64,000 nt of DNA, taken from Fructobacillus sp. CRL 2054. GTDB lineage: Bacteria; Bacillota; Bacilli; Lactobacillales; Lactobacillaceae. The stretch covers positions 1 to 64,000 of the forward strand of contig NZ_JACOFN010000001.1 in the NCBI RefSeq assembly GCF_028764065.1. The letters run 5' to 3'. A model generated the notes under the pieces. The model was not told where the DNA came from, made no database searches, and saw only the letters and a list, made by a program, of their open reading frames with translations. A program made the translations under genes and the position numbers. Below, in pieces: positions 43,171 through 50,488 of this stretch (positions within the stretch are counted from its first letter, which is position 1; every line of letters begins with the position of its first letter).

Positions 43171-43193
43171 TGCAAAAATTTAGGAGTATACAA

Positions 43194-43988
43194 ATGAATA
43201 AGAAAATGGCAATTATCCTCGCAGGTCTCATCGTTATCATTGGCGGTATCTTTGGTATCGTGAAAATGACCTCGTCGAACTCAGAATCAACAACCATCAA
43301 GTCCGGCACCTTCACCGTTGGACTGGAGGGGACTTACGCGCCCTTCTCCTACCACGACGATAAAGGGAAGCTAACCGGATTCGAAGTTGAAATCGCCGAA
43401 GCGCTGGCTAAGAAAATGGACATGAAGGTCAACTTTGTTCAGTCTAAGTGGGACTCATTAATCGCTGGCCTCAACTCCAAGCGCTACGATGCCGTCATTA
43501 ACAACATCGGCATCACAGACGAGCGTAAGAAGAACTACCGCATGTCAACAGCCTACCTGTATCCACGCGCGGCGTTGATCAAGCGTACTGGTGATACTTC
43601 CCTGAACAACCTGTCCGACATCAAGGGAAATACGATGGCTCAATCCGTTACTTCCAACTATGGTAAGAAGGCCAAAGCCGAAGGAGCCAACATCAAGGCC
43701 GTTGCCGGTATCATCGAGGCCATGAACTTAGTCACAACAAACCGTGCCGATGGTTCACTAAACGACATGGGGGCCTTTGAAAACTGGAAGCAGTCCAACC
43801 CCAACGCCGATGTGGAAGCCGTCGATATTTCAAAAGAAATGGGCTCAACGCCTGACGGTGTCTTGATGAACAAGGACAGCAAGAAGTTGCAGTCCAAGGT
43901 CAACAAGGCCATGCAGGAGCTTCGCGACGACGGGACTTTGACAAAGCTTTCAAAGAAATACTTTAACAAGGACCTAACCAAGGAATAA
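43194..43988 (+). CDS. Cystine-type ABC transporter substrate-binding protein, signal-anchored
   Basis: 264 residues from ATG 43194 (AGGAG 7 bases upstream). One N-terminal hydrophobic segment (about 5-23) lacks a lipobox Cys. The mature domain starts GTFTVGLEGTYAPFSYHDD and has GFEVEIAEALAKKM and VINNIGITDERKK, closely resembling FliY/TcyJ-type cystine-binding proteins. It is the first structural gene after the Cys-codon attenuator, which independently supports cystine or cysteine as ligand. Confidence 0.9.
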   Translation: MNKKMAIILAGLIVIIGGIFGIVKMTSSNSESTTIKSGTFTVGLEGTYAPFSYHDDKGKLTGFEVEIAEALAKKMDMKVNFVQSKWDSLIAGLNSKRYDAVINNIGITDERKKNYRMSTAYLYPRAALIKRTGDTSLNNLSDIKGNTMAQSVTSNYGKKAKAEGANIKAVAGIIEAMNLVTTNRADGSLNDMGAFENWKQSNPNADVEAVDISKEMGSTPDGVLMNKDSKKLQSKVNKAMQELRDDGTLTKLSKKYFNKDLTKE

Positions 43989-44016
43989 GCAAGACACTTA
44001 CAGATAGGAAGAAAAG

Positions 44017-44715
44017 ATGATTGACTTTTTCAACCTGGCAGTCAAATACCTGCCCGAGCTCTTCATGACAGCGCTCAAATATACCCTCCCATTAACGGCC
44101 ATTGCCTTCTTCTTTGGTATCATCCTGGCCTCCATTACCGCCATCATTCGAGTGGCTAAATTACCACAAAACGAATGGGCAGCAGCTGCGCTTCAACTAC
44201 TTAAGTGGTTAGCAGCAGCCTACGTTTGGTTCTTCCGTTCCACACCACTTTTGGTGCAACTCTTCATTGTTTTTTACGGTTTGCCAAACGCTCACATCGC
44301 TCTTTTCCAATCTGCTTGGGTTTCAGCAATCACCGTCTTTTCACTCAATACTGGGGCCTACGCTTCCGAAACGATTCGAGCAAGCATCGCCTCCGTACCC
44401 GAAGTACAAAAGCAGGCAGCCGAATCCTTAGGGATGACAAGCGCACAGGTCTATTGGAACGTGGTTTTACCACAGGCAGCACGGATTTCCATCCCACCGC
44501 TCTCCAACTCACTGATTTCACTGTTAAAGGACACTTCCTTGGCATCCGTTATCACAATTGTCGAAATTTTCTACCTAGCCCAACAAATTGCCGCGGCGAA
44601 CTATAAGGTTCTATCCATGTACATCTTAGTGGCTATGGTTTACGCCTTCTTCACGTCAATCCTAGCGATTGCCCAACATTACTTAGAGAAGTACACATCG
44701 AGGTTCGCACAATGA
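44017..44715 (+). CDS. Cystine-type ABC transporter permease
   Basis: 232 residues with about five membrane helices and the loop GAYASETIRASIASVPEVQK with downstream AAESLG (about 111-137), the EAA motif of HisM-type permeases. FFRSTPLLVQLFIVFYG is the family signature near residue 74. It overlaps the ATPase gene by 4 bases. Confidence 0.9.
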   Translation: MIDFFNLAVKYLPELFMTALKYTLPLTAIAFFFGIILASITAIIRVAKLPQNEWAAAALQLLKWLAAAYVWFFRSTPLLVQLFIVFYGLPNAHIALFQSAWVSAITVFSLNTGAYASETIRASIASVPEVQKQAAESLGMTSAQVYWNVVLPQAARISIPPLSNSLISLLKDTSLASVITIVEIFYLAQQIAAANYKVLSMYILVAMVYAFFTSILAIAQHYLEKYTSRFAQ

Positions 44716-45446
44716 TTCAAGTTGAACATCTTTTCAAGCACTATCCTGATAAAGTCGCCCTCGACGACATCAATCTCACCTTCCCGGCCGAACAAACCAT
44801 AGCCATCGTGGGTCCTTCTGGTTCTGGTAAGTCCACCCTGCTTCGTTCGCTGAACCTACTGGAACGGCCGGACCAGGGAAAGTTGCAAATCGATGATTTG
44901 ACTTTGGACCTTTCACAGCCAATCACGACAAGCCAAATCTTACAGATTCGGCAAAAAACGGCGATGGTCTTCCAGGAAAAGGCTTTGTTCACGCACTTAA
45001 CGGTGATGCGTAATTTGACCGAAGGTCCCATTAAGGTTCAAAAGAAGAACAAGCAAGAAGCCGAAGCAAAGGCCAGCGAACTCCTCGAACAATTTGGTAT
45101 GTCCGAACTAGCCGACCGCTATCCTTACCAACTTTCTGGAGGACAGCAACAGCGTGTTGCCATTTTACGAGCGCTGGCTATGTCACCAAAATACCTACTA
45201 TTAGACGAACCAACATCCGCTCTCGATCCCGAGTTAGAGGCACAGGTTCTGCGTGTTCTGAAAGACTTAGCAAAAAAAGATACTTCGATGGTTGTCGTCA
45301 CACACAACATGGCCTTTGCAGAACAAGTCGCCGACCAGATTGTTTTCATTGATGATGGTAAAGTTGGCTATAATGGAGCTACGGAAACTTTCTTCCACTC
45401 TGATAGCGAACGCATTCAACAATTCTTGGGAGCAATGTCCTTCTAA
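44712..45446 (+). CDS. Cystine-type ABC transporter ATP-binding protein
   Basis: 244 residues with Walker [10 protein letters not shown], signature [15 protein letters not shown] and Walker [13 protein letters not shown]. Its length and sequence are those of polar amino-acid importers (TcyC/GlnQ). The stop codon shares a base with the start of the following nuclease gene. Confidence 0.92.
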   Translation: MIQVEHLFKHYPDKVALDDINLTFPAEQTIAIVGPSGSGKSTLLRSLNLLERPDQGKLQIDDLTLDLSQPITTSQILQIRQKTAMVFQEKALFTHLTVMRNLTEGPIKVQKKNKQEAEAKASELLEQFGMSELADRYPYQLSGGQQQRVAILRALAMSPKYLLLDEPTSALDPELEAQVLRVLKDLAKKDTSMVVVTHNMAFAEQVADQIVFIDDGKVGYNGATETFFHSDSERIQQFLGAMSF

Positions 45447-46351
45447 TGGCCAAACGTCGAAAACAATCTAAATCCCGCTTTTCTCAAACCATTGCAATTA
45501 TCATCGCAATTGCTGCTGTACTCTCCTACCAAGCCTTTGGTCAGGATAATCACAAGCACAAATCAAGTACCGGGCAAAGTCAGTCCAAGGTACTTCAATC
45601 GGCAAAGAAAGCCAATAAGTCTGCCAATACCCCATCAAGTTCTGCCTCTAACGATGCTGATTTATTAAACATCAAATGGGACGGCACCCTTGATGGCGAT
45701 ATTGTTCATTTGAATAATAACCAGGCGACTTTTACAGCGACTGAAATGCAGGAAACCTTTCCCGGCAACGGCAGTAAGCTAAACCCAGTCGATGGTCTTT
45801 CACTATCGGCTCTTGATTCCTTAGGCCGTTCTCAGCAAGCTAACTTTGTCGCTTCTAAGGCTGCTATGGATCAGGTTACCAAGCGTCCTAGCCAAATCCC
45901 ACAGTCAGTTCGACCATCCGGTTGGAACCAAAACGATCACTTTAACGGGACCGCCTGGATTGGTGGCTACCACAACAATCCCAAGGTTACCCTTGGCGGT
46001 AGCAAGCAAGCCCTCTGGAATAAGTCCCACATCGTCGGTTACCAGTTCTTTGGTATGCCTACTATGGTGACGGAAAACATGACAACCGGGACCCGCGTTG
46101 AAAACGCCTATCCAGGTCAGTTAGTACCGGAGGATGATATCCGCTATGCCATTAAGCAGAACCCAAATATCACCATCCGCGGACAGGTAACTCCTGTTTA
46201 CTCAGGTAACGAACTCGTACCCCGTGGTGTTCACTACATGGCCAAATCGGTTGAAGATAATGGGGCTAGTCTCAACCTGAACTACTGGATATTTAATGTT
46301 CAACCTGGTGTTACGATTAACTACAATACCGGCTCATCAACAATCAATTAA
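45446..46351 (+). CDS. Secreted or membrane-anchored DNA/RNA non-specific endonuclease
   Basis: 301 residues. A basic N-terminus and one hydrophobic segment (about 14-31) are followed by a Ser/Lys/Asn-rich linker (to about 70) and a nuclease domain of the EndA/NUC2 type. The catalytic His lies in NKSHIVGYQFFG (about 191-202), where many relatives have DRGHLLGY, followed by TGTRVENAYPGQ. It begins within the ATPase stop (TAATG), so it is co-expressed with the cystine transporter. It could scavenge extracellular DNA; the link to cysteine starvation is unexplained. Confidence 0.85.
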   Translation: MAKRRKQSKSRFSQTIAIIIAIAAVLSYQAFGQDNHKHKSSTGQSQSKVLQSAKKANKSANTPSSSASNDADLLNIKWDGTLDGDIVHLNNNQATFTATEMQETFPGNGSKLNPVDGLSLSALDSLGRSQQANFVASKAAMDQVTKRPSQIPQSVRPSGWNQNDHFNGTAWIGGYHNNPKVTLGGSKQALWNKSHIVGYQFFGMPTMVTENMTTGTRVENAYPGQLVPEDDIRYAIKQNPNITIRGQVTPVYSGNELVPRGVHYMAKSVEDNGASLNLNYWIFNVQPGVTINYNTGSSTIN

Positions 46352-46355
46352 AGAC

Positions 46356-46395
46356 AAAAAGGGCACTTCCTATTAAATAGGAAGTGCCCTTTTTC
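46356..46395 (+). terminator. Terminator of the cystine transporter operon
   Basis: AAAGGGCACTTCCTATT and AATAGGAAGTGCCCTTT form a perfect long stem with TTTTT. Confidence 0.92.
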
Positions 46396-46451
46396 TTTAC
46401 CTATATAGCTGCATTTTATTTAAAGGAATGAATATCAAATAATTATCTAAA

Positions 46452-46483
46452 AAAAGAGAAACGATTTCTCGTTTCTCTTTTGA
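46452..46483 (-). terminator. Terminator of the tRNA-Leu gene
   Basis: GAGAAACGA and TCGTTTCTC form a stem on the minus strand followed by TTTTTTT. Confidence 0.85.
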
Positions 46484-46485
46484 GA

Positions 46486-46569
46486 TGCCCTCGGTGGGAG
46501 TCGAACCCACACGGTGTTGCCACCACTGGATTTTGAGTCCAGCGCGTCTGCCAATTCCGCCACAAGGGC
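46486..46569 (-). tRNA. tRNA-Leu(CAA)
   Basis: The minus strand folds into an 84-base class II tRNA: acceptor GCCCTTG with CGAGGGC, anticodon stem CTGGA/TCCAG with loop CTCAAAA (anticodon CAA, reading UUG), a long variable arm and T arm GTGGGTTCGACTCCCAC. The CCA end is not encoded. Confidence 0.95.
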
Positions 46570-46636
46570 AATTCGTTTTTTACAACTATATCAGTTTATC
46601 AAGGGGAGCACTCCCTGTCAAGAATAAAACGATATT

Positions 46637-46981
46637 TTATTTGGAATTTTTACGAGATGTCTCGTCAGCTAACCACTCGGCATGCGTTTCGTTTTTAACT
46701 AAGTGTCCAACGTGTTCTTCGGCGTTTTCTAACAGATCAATAATGTGGGAATCGGTTAAACGGTAAGTAACTGTCCGTCCGACTTTTTCATCCGTTACCA
46801 CTTGTTCTTCACGCAAAGCCTTCAATTGGTGTGAGACAGCCGATTGTTCCATTCCAAGCTCTTCTACTAGCTCGGAAACAGTATACGTTCGCTCCTGTAA
46901 TAGCATCAAAATTGCTAAACGCTTTTCAGCCGAAAGCAATTTAAAGATATGGCTTAATTCTTCAAGGATTCTTTTTTGCAT
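46637..46981 (-). CDS. ArsR/SmtB-family metal-sensing regulator, CzrA-like
   Basis: 114 residues from the ATG at 46979-46981; a longer frame to 47086 crosses a promoter and a terminator. The helix-turn-helix reads TVSELVEELGMEQSAVSHQLKAL. Near the C-terminus DSH, ten residues, then HVGH fits the alpha-5 zinc site DxHx10HxxH of CzrA/SmtB sensors, and the protein has no cysteine. A TATAAT with upstream TG ends 6 bases before the ATG, so the mRNA is probably leaderless. The likely target is the CDF exporter at 49393-50427. Confidence 0.88.
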   Translation of the reverse strand: MQKRILEELSHIFKLLSAEKRLAILMLLQERTYTVSELVEELGMEQSAVSHQLKALREEQVVTDEKVGRTVTYRLTDSHIIDLLENAEEHVGHLVKNETHAEWLADETSRKNSK

Positions 46982-46987
46982 ATCCCT

Positions 46988-46995
46988 ATTATAGC
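46988..46995 (-). promoter_or_regulatory. Extended -10 promoter of the ArsR gene
   Basis: TGCTATAAT on the minus strand places transcription start at or next to the A of the ATG. No clear -35 is seen. The 6-base spacing implies a leaderless transcript. Confidence 0.6.
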
Positions 46996-47033
46996 AAAAG
47001 CAATCGAAGTCAGACCGACCTAAAATAGACAAC

Positions 47034-47064
47034 AAAAAAAGCCCCTGCCGAAGCAGGGACTTTT
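47034..47064 (-). terminator. Terminator of mntH-usp
   Basis: GTCCCTGC and GCAGGGGC form a stem on the minus strand followed by TTTTTTT. Confidence 0.88.
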
Positions 47065-47072
47065 CAAATCTT

Positions 47073-47534
47073 TTAGTCTTGAACAATCAAAACAGAAATC
47101 TTTGAGTTACGTGCGATGTAAGCAGCTTGAGAACCGATTGATCCCCAGAAGCCTTGACGTGAGTGGGCACCCACAACAAGAAGGTCAGCCTTCACAGAAG
47201 GAGCAATGTCCTCGACCATGATTTGGCCAGCCTTGTCACCGTCATCAAAGACAGTGTCAACTTGCTTTACGCCTTGTGATTCAGCGTATGCACGGTACTT
47301 TTCCAAGTTCTTTTCAATTTCTTCGCGCTTTTCCTTGATAGCGTCCAAGTGCAAAGCGGCAATGGCTGACAAGTCACCCATTTCCAAAATTGAAGCAATA
47401 ATCAAGTGTGCGTTATCTTCGCGCGCTTGGTGGATGGCGTTTGCCAAGGCGTTGTAGCCTTGTTCTGATTCATCAACACCAACCAAAATTGTCTTGAAAT
47501 GCTTTGGTTCAACATTCAATTGTAATTCAGCCAT
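47073..47534 (-). CDS. Universal stress protein UspA family
   Basis: 153 residues, taking the second of two adjacent ATGs because AGGAGG would lie only 2 bases from the first. The Usp fold is recognisable from ILVGVDESEQGYNAL at the N-terminus and the nucleotide-binding region GAHSRQGFWGSIGSQAAYI (about 122-140), which is a loose version of Gx2Gx9GS. It follows mntH by 26 bases, suggesting co-expression with manganese uptake. Confidence 0.88.
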   Translation of the reverse strand: MAELQLNVEPKHFKTILVGVDESEQGYNALANAIHQAREDNAHLIIASILEMGDLSAIAALHLDAIKEKREEIEKNLEKYRAYAESQGVKQVDTVFDDGDKAGQIMVEDIAPSVKADLLVVGAHSRQGFWGSIGSQAAYIARNSKISVLIVQD

Positions 47535-47560
47535 CATAGCCTCCTAAATTCTACTCGCTT

Positions 47561-48943
47561 TTATCCGGCAAACATGTTCCAGACAAGAACGATGTTGATA
47601 ATCGTCAATCCAACGAAGCAGAGCCAACCAACCCACTTTACCCAAGCAGAGTTAGCAAACTGTCCCATAATCTTCTTTGAAGAAGTAAAGTAAATCAATG
47701 GGGCCATTGAGAATGGCAAGGCGATTGACAAGAATACCTGTGTTGATTCAATCAAGGCATCCATTTGTGATTCGTTACCACCGTACATGATCGCAATGAT
47801 CAATACAGGCGTGATGGCGATACCACGGGTAATCACACGACGAAGCCACATTGGGATACGGAAGTGCAAGAACCCTTCCATGATGATTTCACCGGTAAGA
47901 GTACCAGTAATCGTTGAGTTCTGACCTGAAGCCAAGAGGGCCAAGGCGAACAATGTTGACAAAACAGGTGATGCAATTGCACCAGCGATGTTGTGGTCGT
48001 TCAATGCGTCGTACAATTGGTGGAAACCGTCCAATTCAGTAGCGTGACCGAAGAACAAAGCGGCACCAACAATCAACAACATTGAGTTGATGAAGAAGGC
48101 CAAAGTCAATTGGAGGTTTGAATCCCAAGTCATCAACTTGATAGCTTCCTTCACTTCAGCAGGATCATCATGGTTCACTTGACGTGTTTGTGAAATTGAT
48201 GAGTGCAAGTAAAGGTTGTGAGGCATAACCGTGGCACCAATGATACCAGCAGTCAATGTGATTGGGCTGTCCAATCCGTGAAGTGCGTCAGTTGACAAAG
48301 TCTGTGGACGAGGTACGTAGTTACCCATAACCGCTGCCCAGTCAGGCTTTGACAAGACTGTCAAGTAAACGAAGACAACCAAGATCGTCAAAATCAAAGT
48401 CATAACAATCGCTTCAATCTTACGGAATCCAAACTTCATCAAGAGAAGAAGGATGATAACATCGAAGGCAGTCAAGAAGATGGTAACCAATAGTGGCCAA
48501 CTAAACAACAATGACATGGCAATGGCACCACCAACAACTTCGGCGATATCCGTTGCGACCAAGGCCAATTCGGTCATGATCCAGAGTGCGTAACGGCCGA
48601 ACTTGTTCGTACGGTTACCAGTGGCTTGGGCCAAATCTTCTTGCTTAACGATTCCAAGCTTACCAGCCATGTACTGCAAGAGCATGGCAATCAATGATGA
48701 AATCAAGATAACTGAAAGCAACAAGTAGTGGTATGCAGCTCCACCCTTGATTGATGTAACCCAGTTACCTGGATCCATATAACCAACGGCAACCAAGGCA
48801 CCTGGCCCTGAGAAAGCTAACAAACGGCGCCAGAAAGATCCATCCTTTGGAACTTCAATCGAACCGTTTACTTCTGCCAATGACTTCTCACCGGCGTGCT
48901 CAATCAATGAATGATGAGTCTTTTTATTCATGGAATTGTCCAT
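47561..48943 (-). CDS. mntH: Nramp-family divalent metal transporter MntH
   Basis: 460 residues from the ATG at 48941-48943, with AAGGAG 7 bases upstream. About 11 membrane helices carry the metal-binding motifs DPGNW (helix 1) and MPHNLYLHSS (helix 6). It imports Mn2+ with protons, important in lactic acid bacteria that rely on manganese against oxidative stress. It is transcribed with the usp gene from a promoter at 49184-49211 through a long leader. Confidence 0.94.
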   Translation of the reverse strand: MDNSMNKKTHHSLIEHAGEKSLAEVNGSIEVPKDGSFWRRLLAFSGPGALVAVGYMDPGNWVTSIKGGAAYHYLLLSVILISSLIAMLLQYMAGKLGIVKQEDLAQATGNRTNKFGRYALWIMTELALVATDIAEVVGGAIAMSLLFSWPLLVTIFLTAFDVIILLLLMKFGFRKIEAIVMTLILTILVVFVYLTVLSKPDWAAVMGNYVPRPQTLSTDALHGLDSPITLTAGIIGATVMPHNLYLHSSISQTRQVNHDDPAEVKEAIKLMTWDSNLQLTLAFFINSMLLIVGAALFFGHATELDGFHQLYDALNDHNIAGAIASPVLSTLFALALLASGQNSTITGTLTGEIIMEGFLHFRIPMWLRRVITRGIAITPVLIIAIMYGGNESQMDALIESTQVFLSIALPFSMAPLIYFTSSKKIMGQFANSAWVKWVGWLCFVGLTIINIVLVWNMFAG

Positions 48944-49183
48944 AATTGTCTCCTTTGGAATTCTCCTTAGGAAGGTGGTCATTGAATGTCGTTAAAAACG
49001 AACGCAGCAAAAAAGTTCACAAGACTTTCTTGCTTAATATCGAGTTATTCTAAAGTAGATAGAATAGCAGAATGCTATCGTTTTTTACGCTAAATAATTT
49101 TCATAAAGGATTTCATTCAACTTGGTTGTTGAAAGCTTATGAAAGGTACTTAACCCAATGACTTTTTCCTAAGTCTAGAATTA
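48944..49183 (-). other. About 240-base 5' leader of mntH
   Basis: From the promoter at 49184-49211 (TTGACC, 16 bases, TAATAT on the minus strand) a leader of about 235 bases precedes mntH. It contains a small hairpin ATAGCA-TTC-TGCTAT (49064-49078), but I do not find the conserved parts of the yybP-ykoY manganese riboswitch, nor a clear MntR box. Confidence 0.5.
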
Positions 49184-49211
49184 ATATTACACGAGCAGCA
49201 GAACAGGTCAA
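49184..49211 (-). promoter_or_regulatory. mntH promoter
   Basis: TTGACC (49206-49211) and TAATAT (49184-49189), minus strand, spaced by 16 bases. Confidence 0.6.
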
Positions 49212-49257
49212 GTGTAATTTTTGTCATCTATTTCCCTTTTTTGTCTCATATTTATAT

Positions 49258-49288
49258 AAAAAGGCTTAGGAACAAGCCCTAAGCCTCT
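49258..49288 (-). terminator. Terminator of the CDF exporter gene
   Basis: AGGCTTAGG and CCTAAGCCT form a 9-bp stem followed by TTTTT on the minus strand. The 104 bases between it and the CDF stop hold no other recognisable feature. Confidence 0.85.
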
Positions 49289-49392
49289 TTTATGATTTAA
49301 TCTTAATTTAACATTTCTTTGTAATTCTCTCATATAAGTGAGAACCATTCTTATTTAACCAGAAACAGAGAATATTTAGCGTACAATACAGC

Positions 49393-50427
49393 TTAAATTG
49401 TATTGCAATTTTCTTGATGATTAGCCTCTTCAATTTGGATCGTTACGTGGCTAATTCCAAAGTCATGTTTTAATTCATCCTCAATAATGGAGAGTAATTT
49501 TTGACCATGATTATTTTCTAAGACGTCATCTGAAAATGCGAGATGCACCGTCAAAGCAGTTTCCGTCGTCGATAATGGCCAAATATGCAAATCATGCAAA
49601 GAAACAACTCCTGGTTTCTTCGTTAAATAGTCATAAATCGCATCTTCATCGATTTCATCTGGTACACCATTAATGGCTAAGTTGACCGTTTCTTTCATCA
49701 CAGGCCAAGCTGTAATTAGAATAATCAAACCAATTAACAAAGAAACGATTGGGTCAATCAACTGCCAACCAGTGACTTTAATCAACCAACCCGCAAGGAT
49801 CACGCCAATCGAAACACCCGCATCAGACAGCAGATGGATGTAGGCCGTCTTCGCATTCAAATCTTGGCCATCCCCGTGTCCATGACCGTGTCCACCGTGG
49901 CTGTGACCATGCTCGTCTGGTACACCAGAAGCCTTAAAGAGCATGGCTGTTGAAACGTTCACAACAATGCCAATGGCAGCCACTATGGTAATCATGACAC
50001 CATTCGTATGAATATGACCAGGGTTCAATAAATCACTCATTCCCTCAACAAAGATTGTTCCAACAGCAAAGAGCAACAGAACAGTGTTAAAAATTGAAGC
50101 TAGAATGGAAACATTGTGCCAACCGTAAGTTTTACTACGCGTGGCTTTGATACCAAAAACCAAGACTGCTAACCAGGCGATCACGAGTGCTAACACGTCT
50201 GATAAATTGTGAAAGGCATCGGCAAACAATGCCGTTGAATGGGCTAACTTTGCAAAGACTAACTCAGACAAAACGAAAATCAGGTTCAAACTAATCCCAA
50301 TTAGATAGGGTTTCTGCGAAGGCTGTGCAGCCTGGTGTGCATGCTCGTGAACATGATTTTCCTTCGGTTGAGTTGCAGTACTGGAGTGGCCCTTCTCTGA
50401 ATCATGCCACTCTTCTTGTTTAGACAT
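49393..50427 (-). CDS. Cation diffusion facilitator (CzcD/ZitB-like metal exporter)
   Basis: 344 residues with six membrane helices. FADAFHNLSDV (helix 2) and HLLSDAGVS (helix 5) supply the HxxxD metal sites. A cytosolic His/Gly-rich loop (HGHSHGGHGHGHG, about 172-184) and a His-rich N-terminus would collect zinc, and the C-terminal ferredoxin-like domain contains HDLHIWPLS. It exports Zn2+ or related cations in exchange for protons, and is probably regulated by the CzrA-like protein at 46637-46981. Confidence 0.92.
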   Translation of the reverse strand: MSKQEEWHDSEKGHSSTATQPKENHVHEHAHQAAQPSQKPYLIGISLNLIFVLSELVFAKLAHSTALFADAFHNLSDVLALVIAWLAVLVFGIKATRSKTYGWHNVSILASIFNTVLLLFAVGTIFVEGMSDLLNPGHIHTNGVMITIVAAIGIVVNVSTAMLFKASGVPDEHGHSHGGHGHGHGDGQDLNAKTAYIHLLSDAGVSIGVILAGWLIKVTGWQLIDPIVSLLIGLIILITAWPVMKETVNLAINGVPDEIDEDAIYDYLTKKPGVVSLHDLHIWPLSTTETALTVHLAFSDDVLENNHGQKLLSIIEDELKHDFGISHVTIQIEEANHQENCNTI

Positions 50428-50465
50428 ATACTCTTCCTCCTTTTTGTATCATACCTTTTTTCTAA

Positions 50466-50488
50466 ATAAAAAAAAGCCTTTCGGCTTA
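50466..50488 (-). terminator. Terminator of the ppx-mvaA-sirtuin operon
   Basis: AAGCC-GAAA-GGCTT with TTTTTTT on the minus strand, overlapping the sirtuin stop region. Confidence 0.75.

Noticed and set aside
46982-47086. 35-residue N-terminal extension of the ArsR protein
   Set aside because: It would run across the usp terminator and the ArsR -10 element, and ArsR proteins normally start near MQKRI.
49064-49085. Plus-strand hairpin ATAGCAGAATGCTAT followed by TTTTTT, like a terminator
   Set aside because: No plus-strand gene lies upstream; the sequence belongs to the mntH leader on the other strand.
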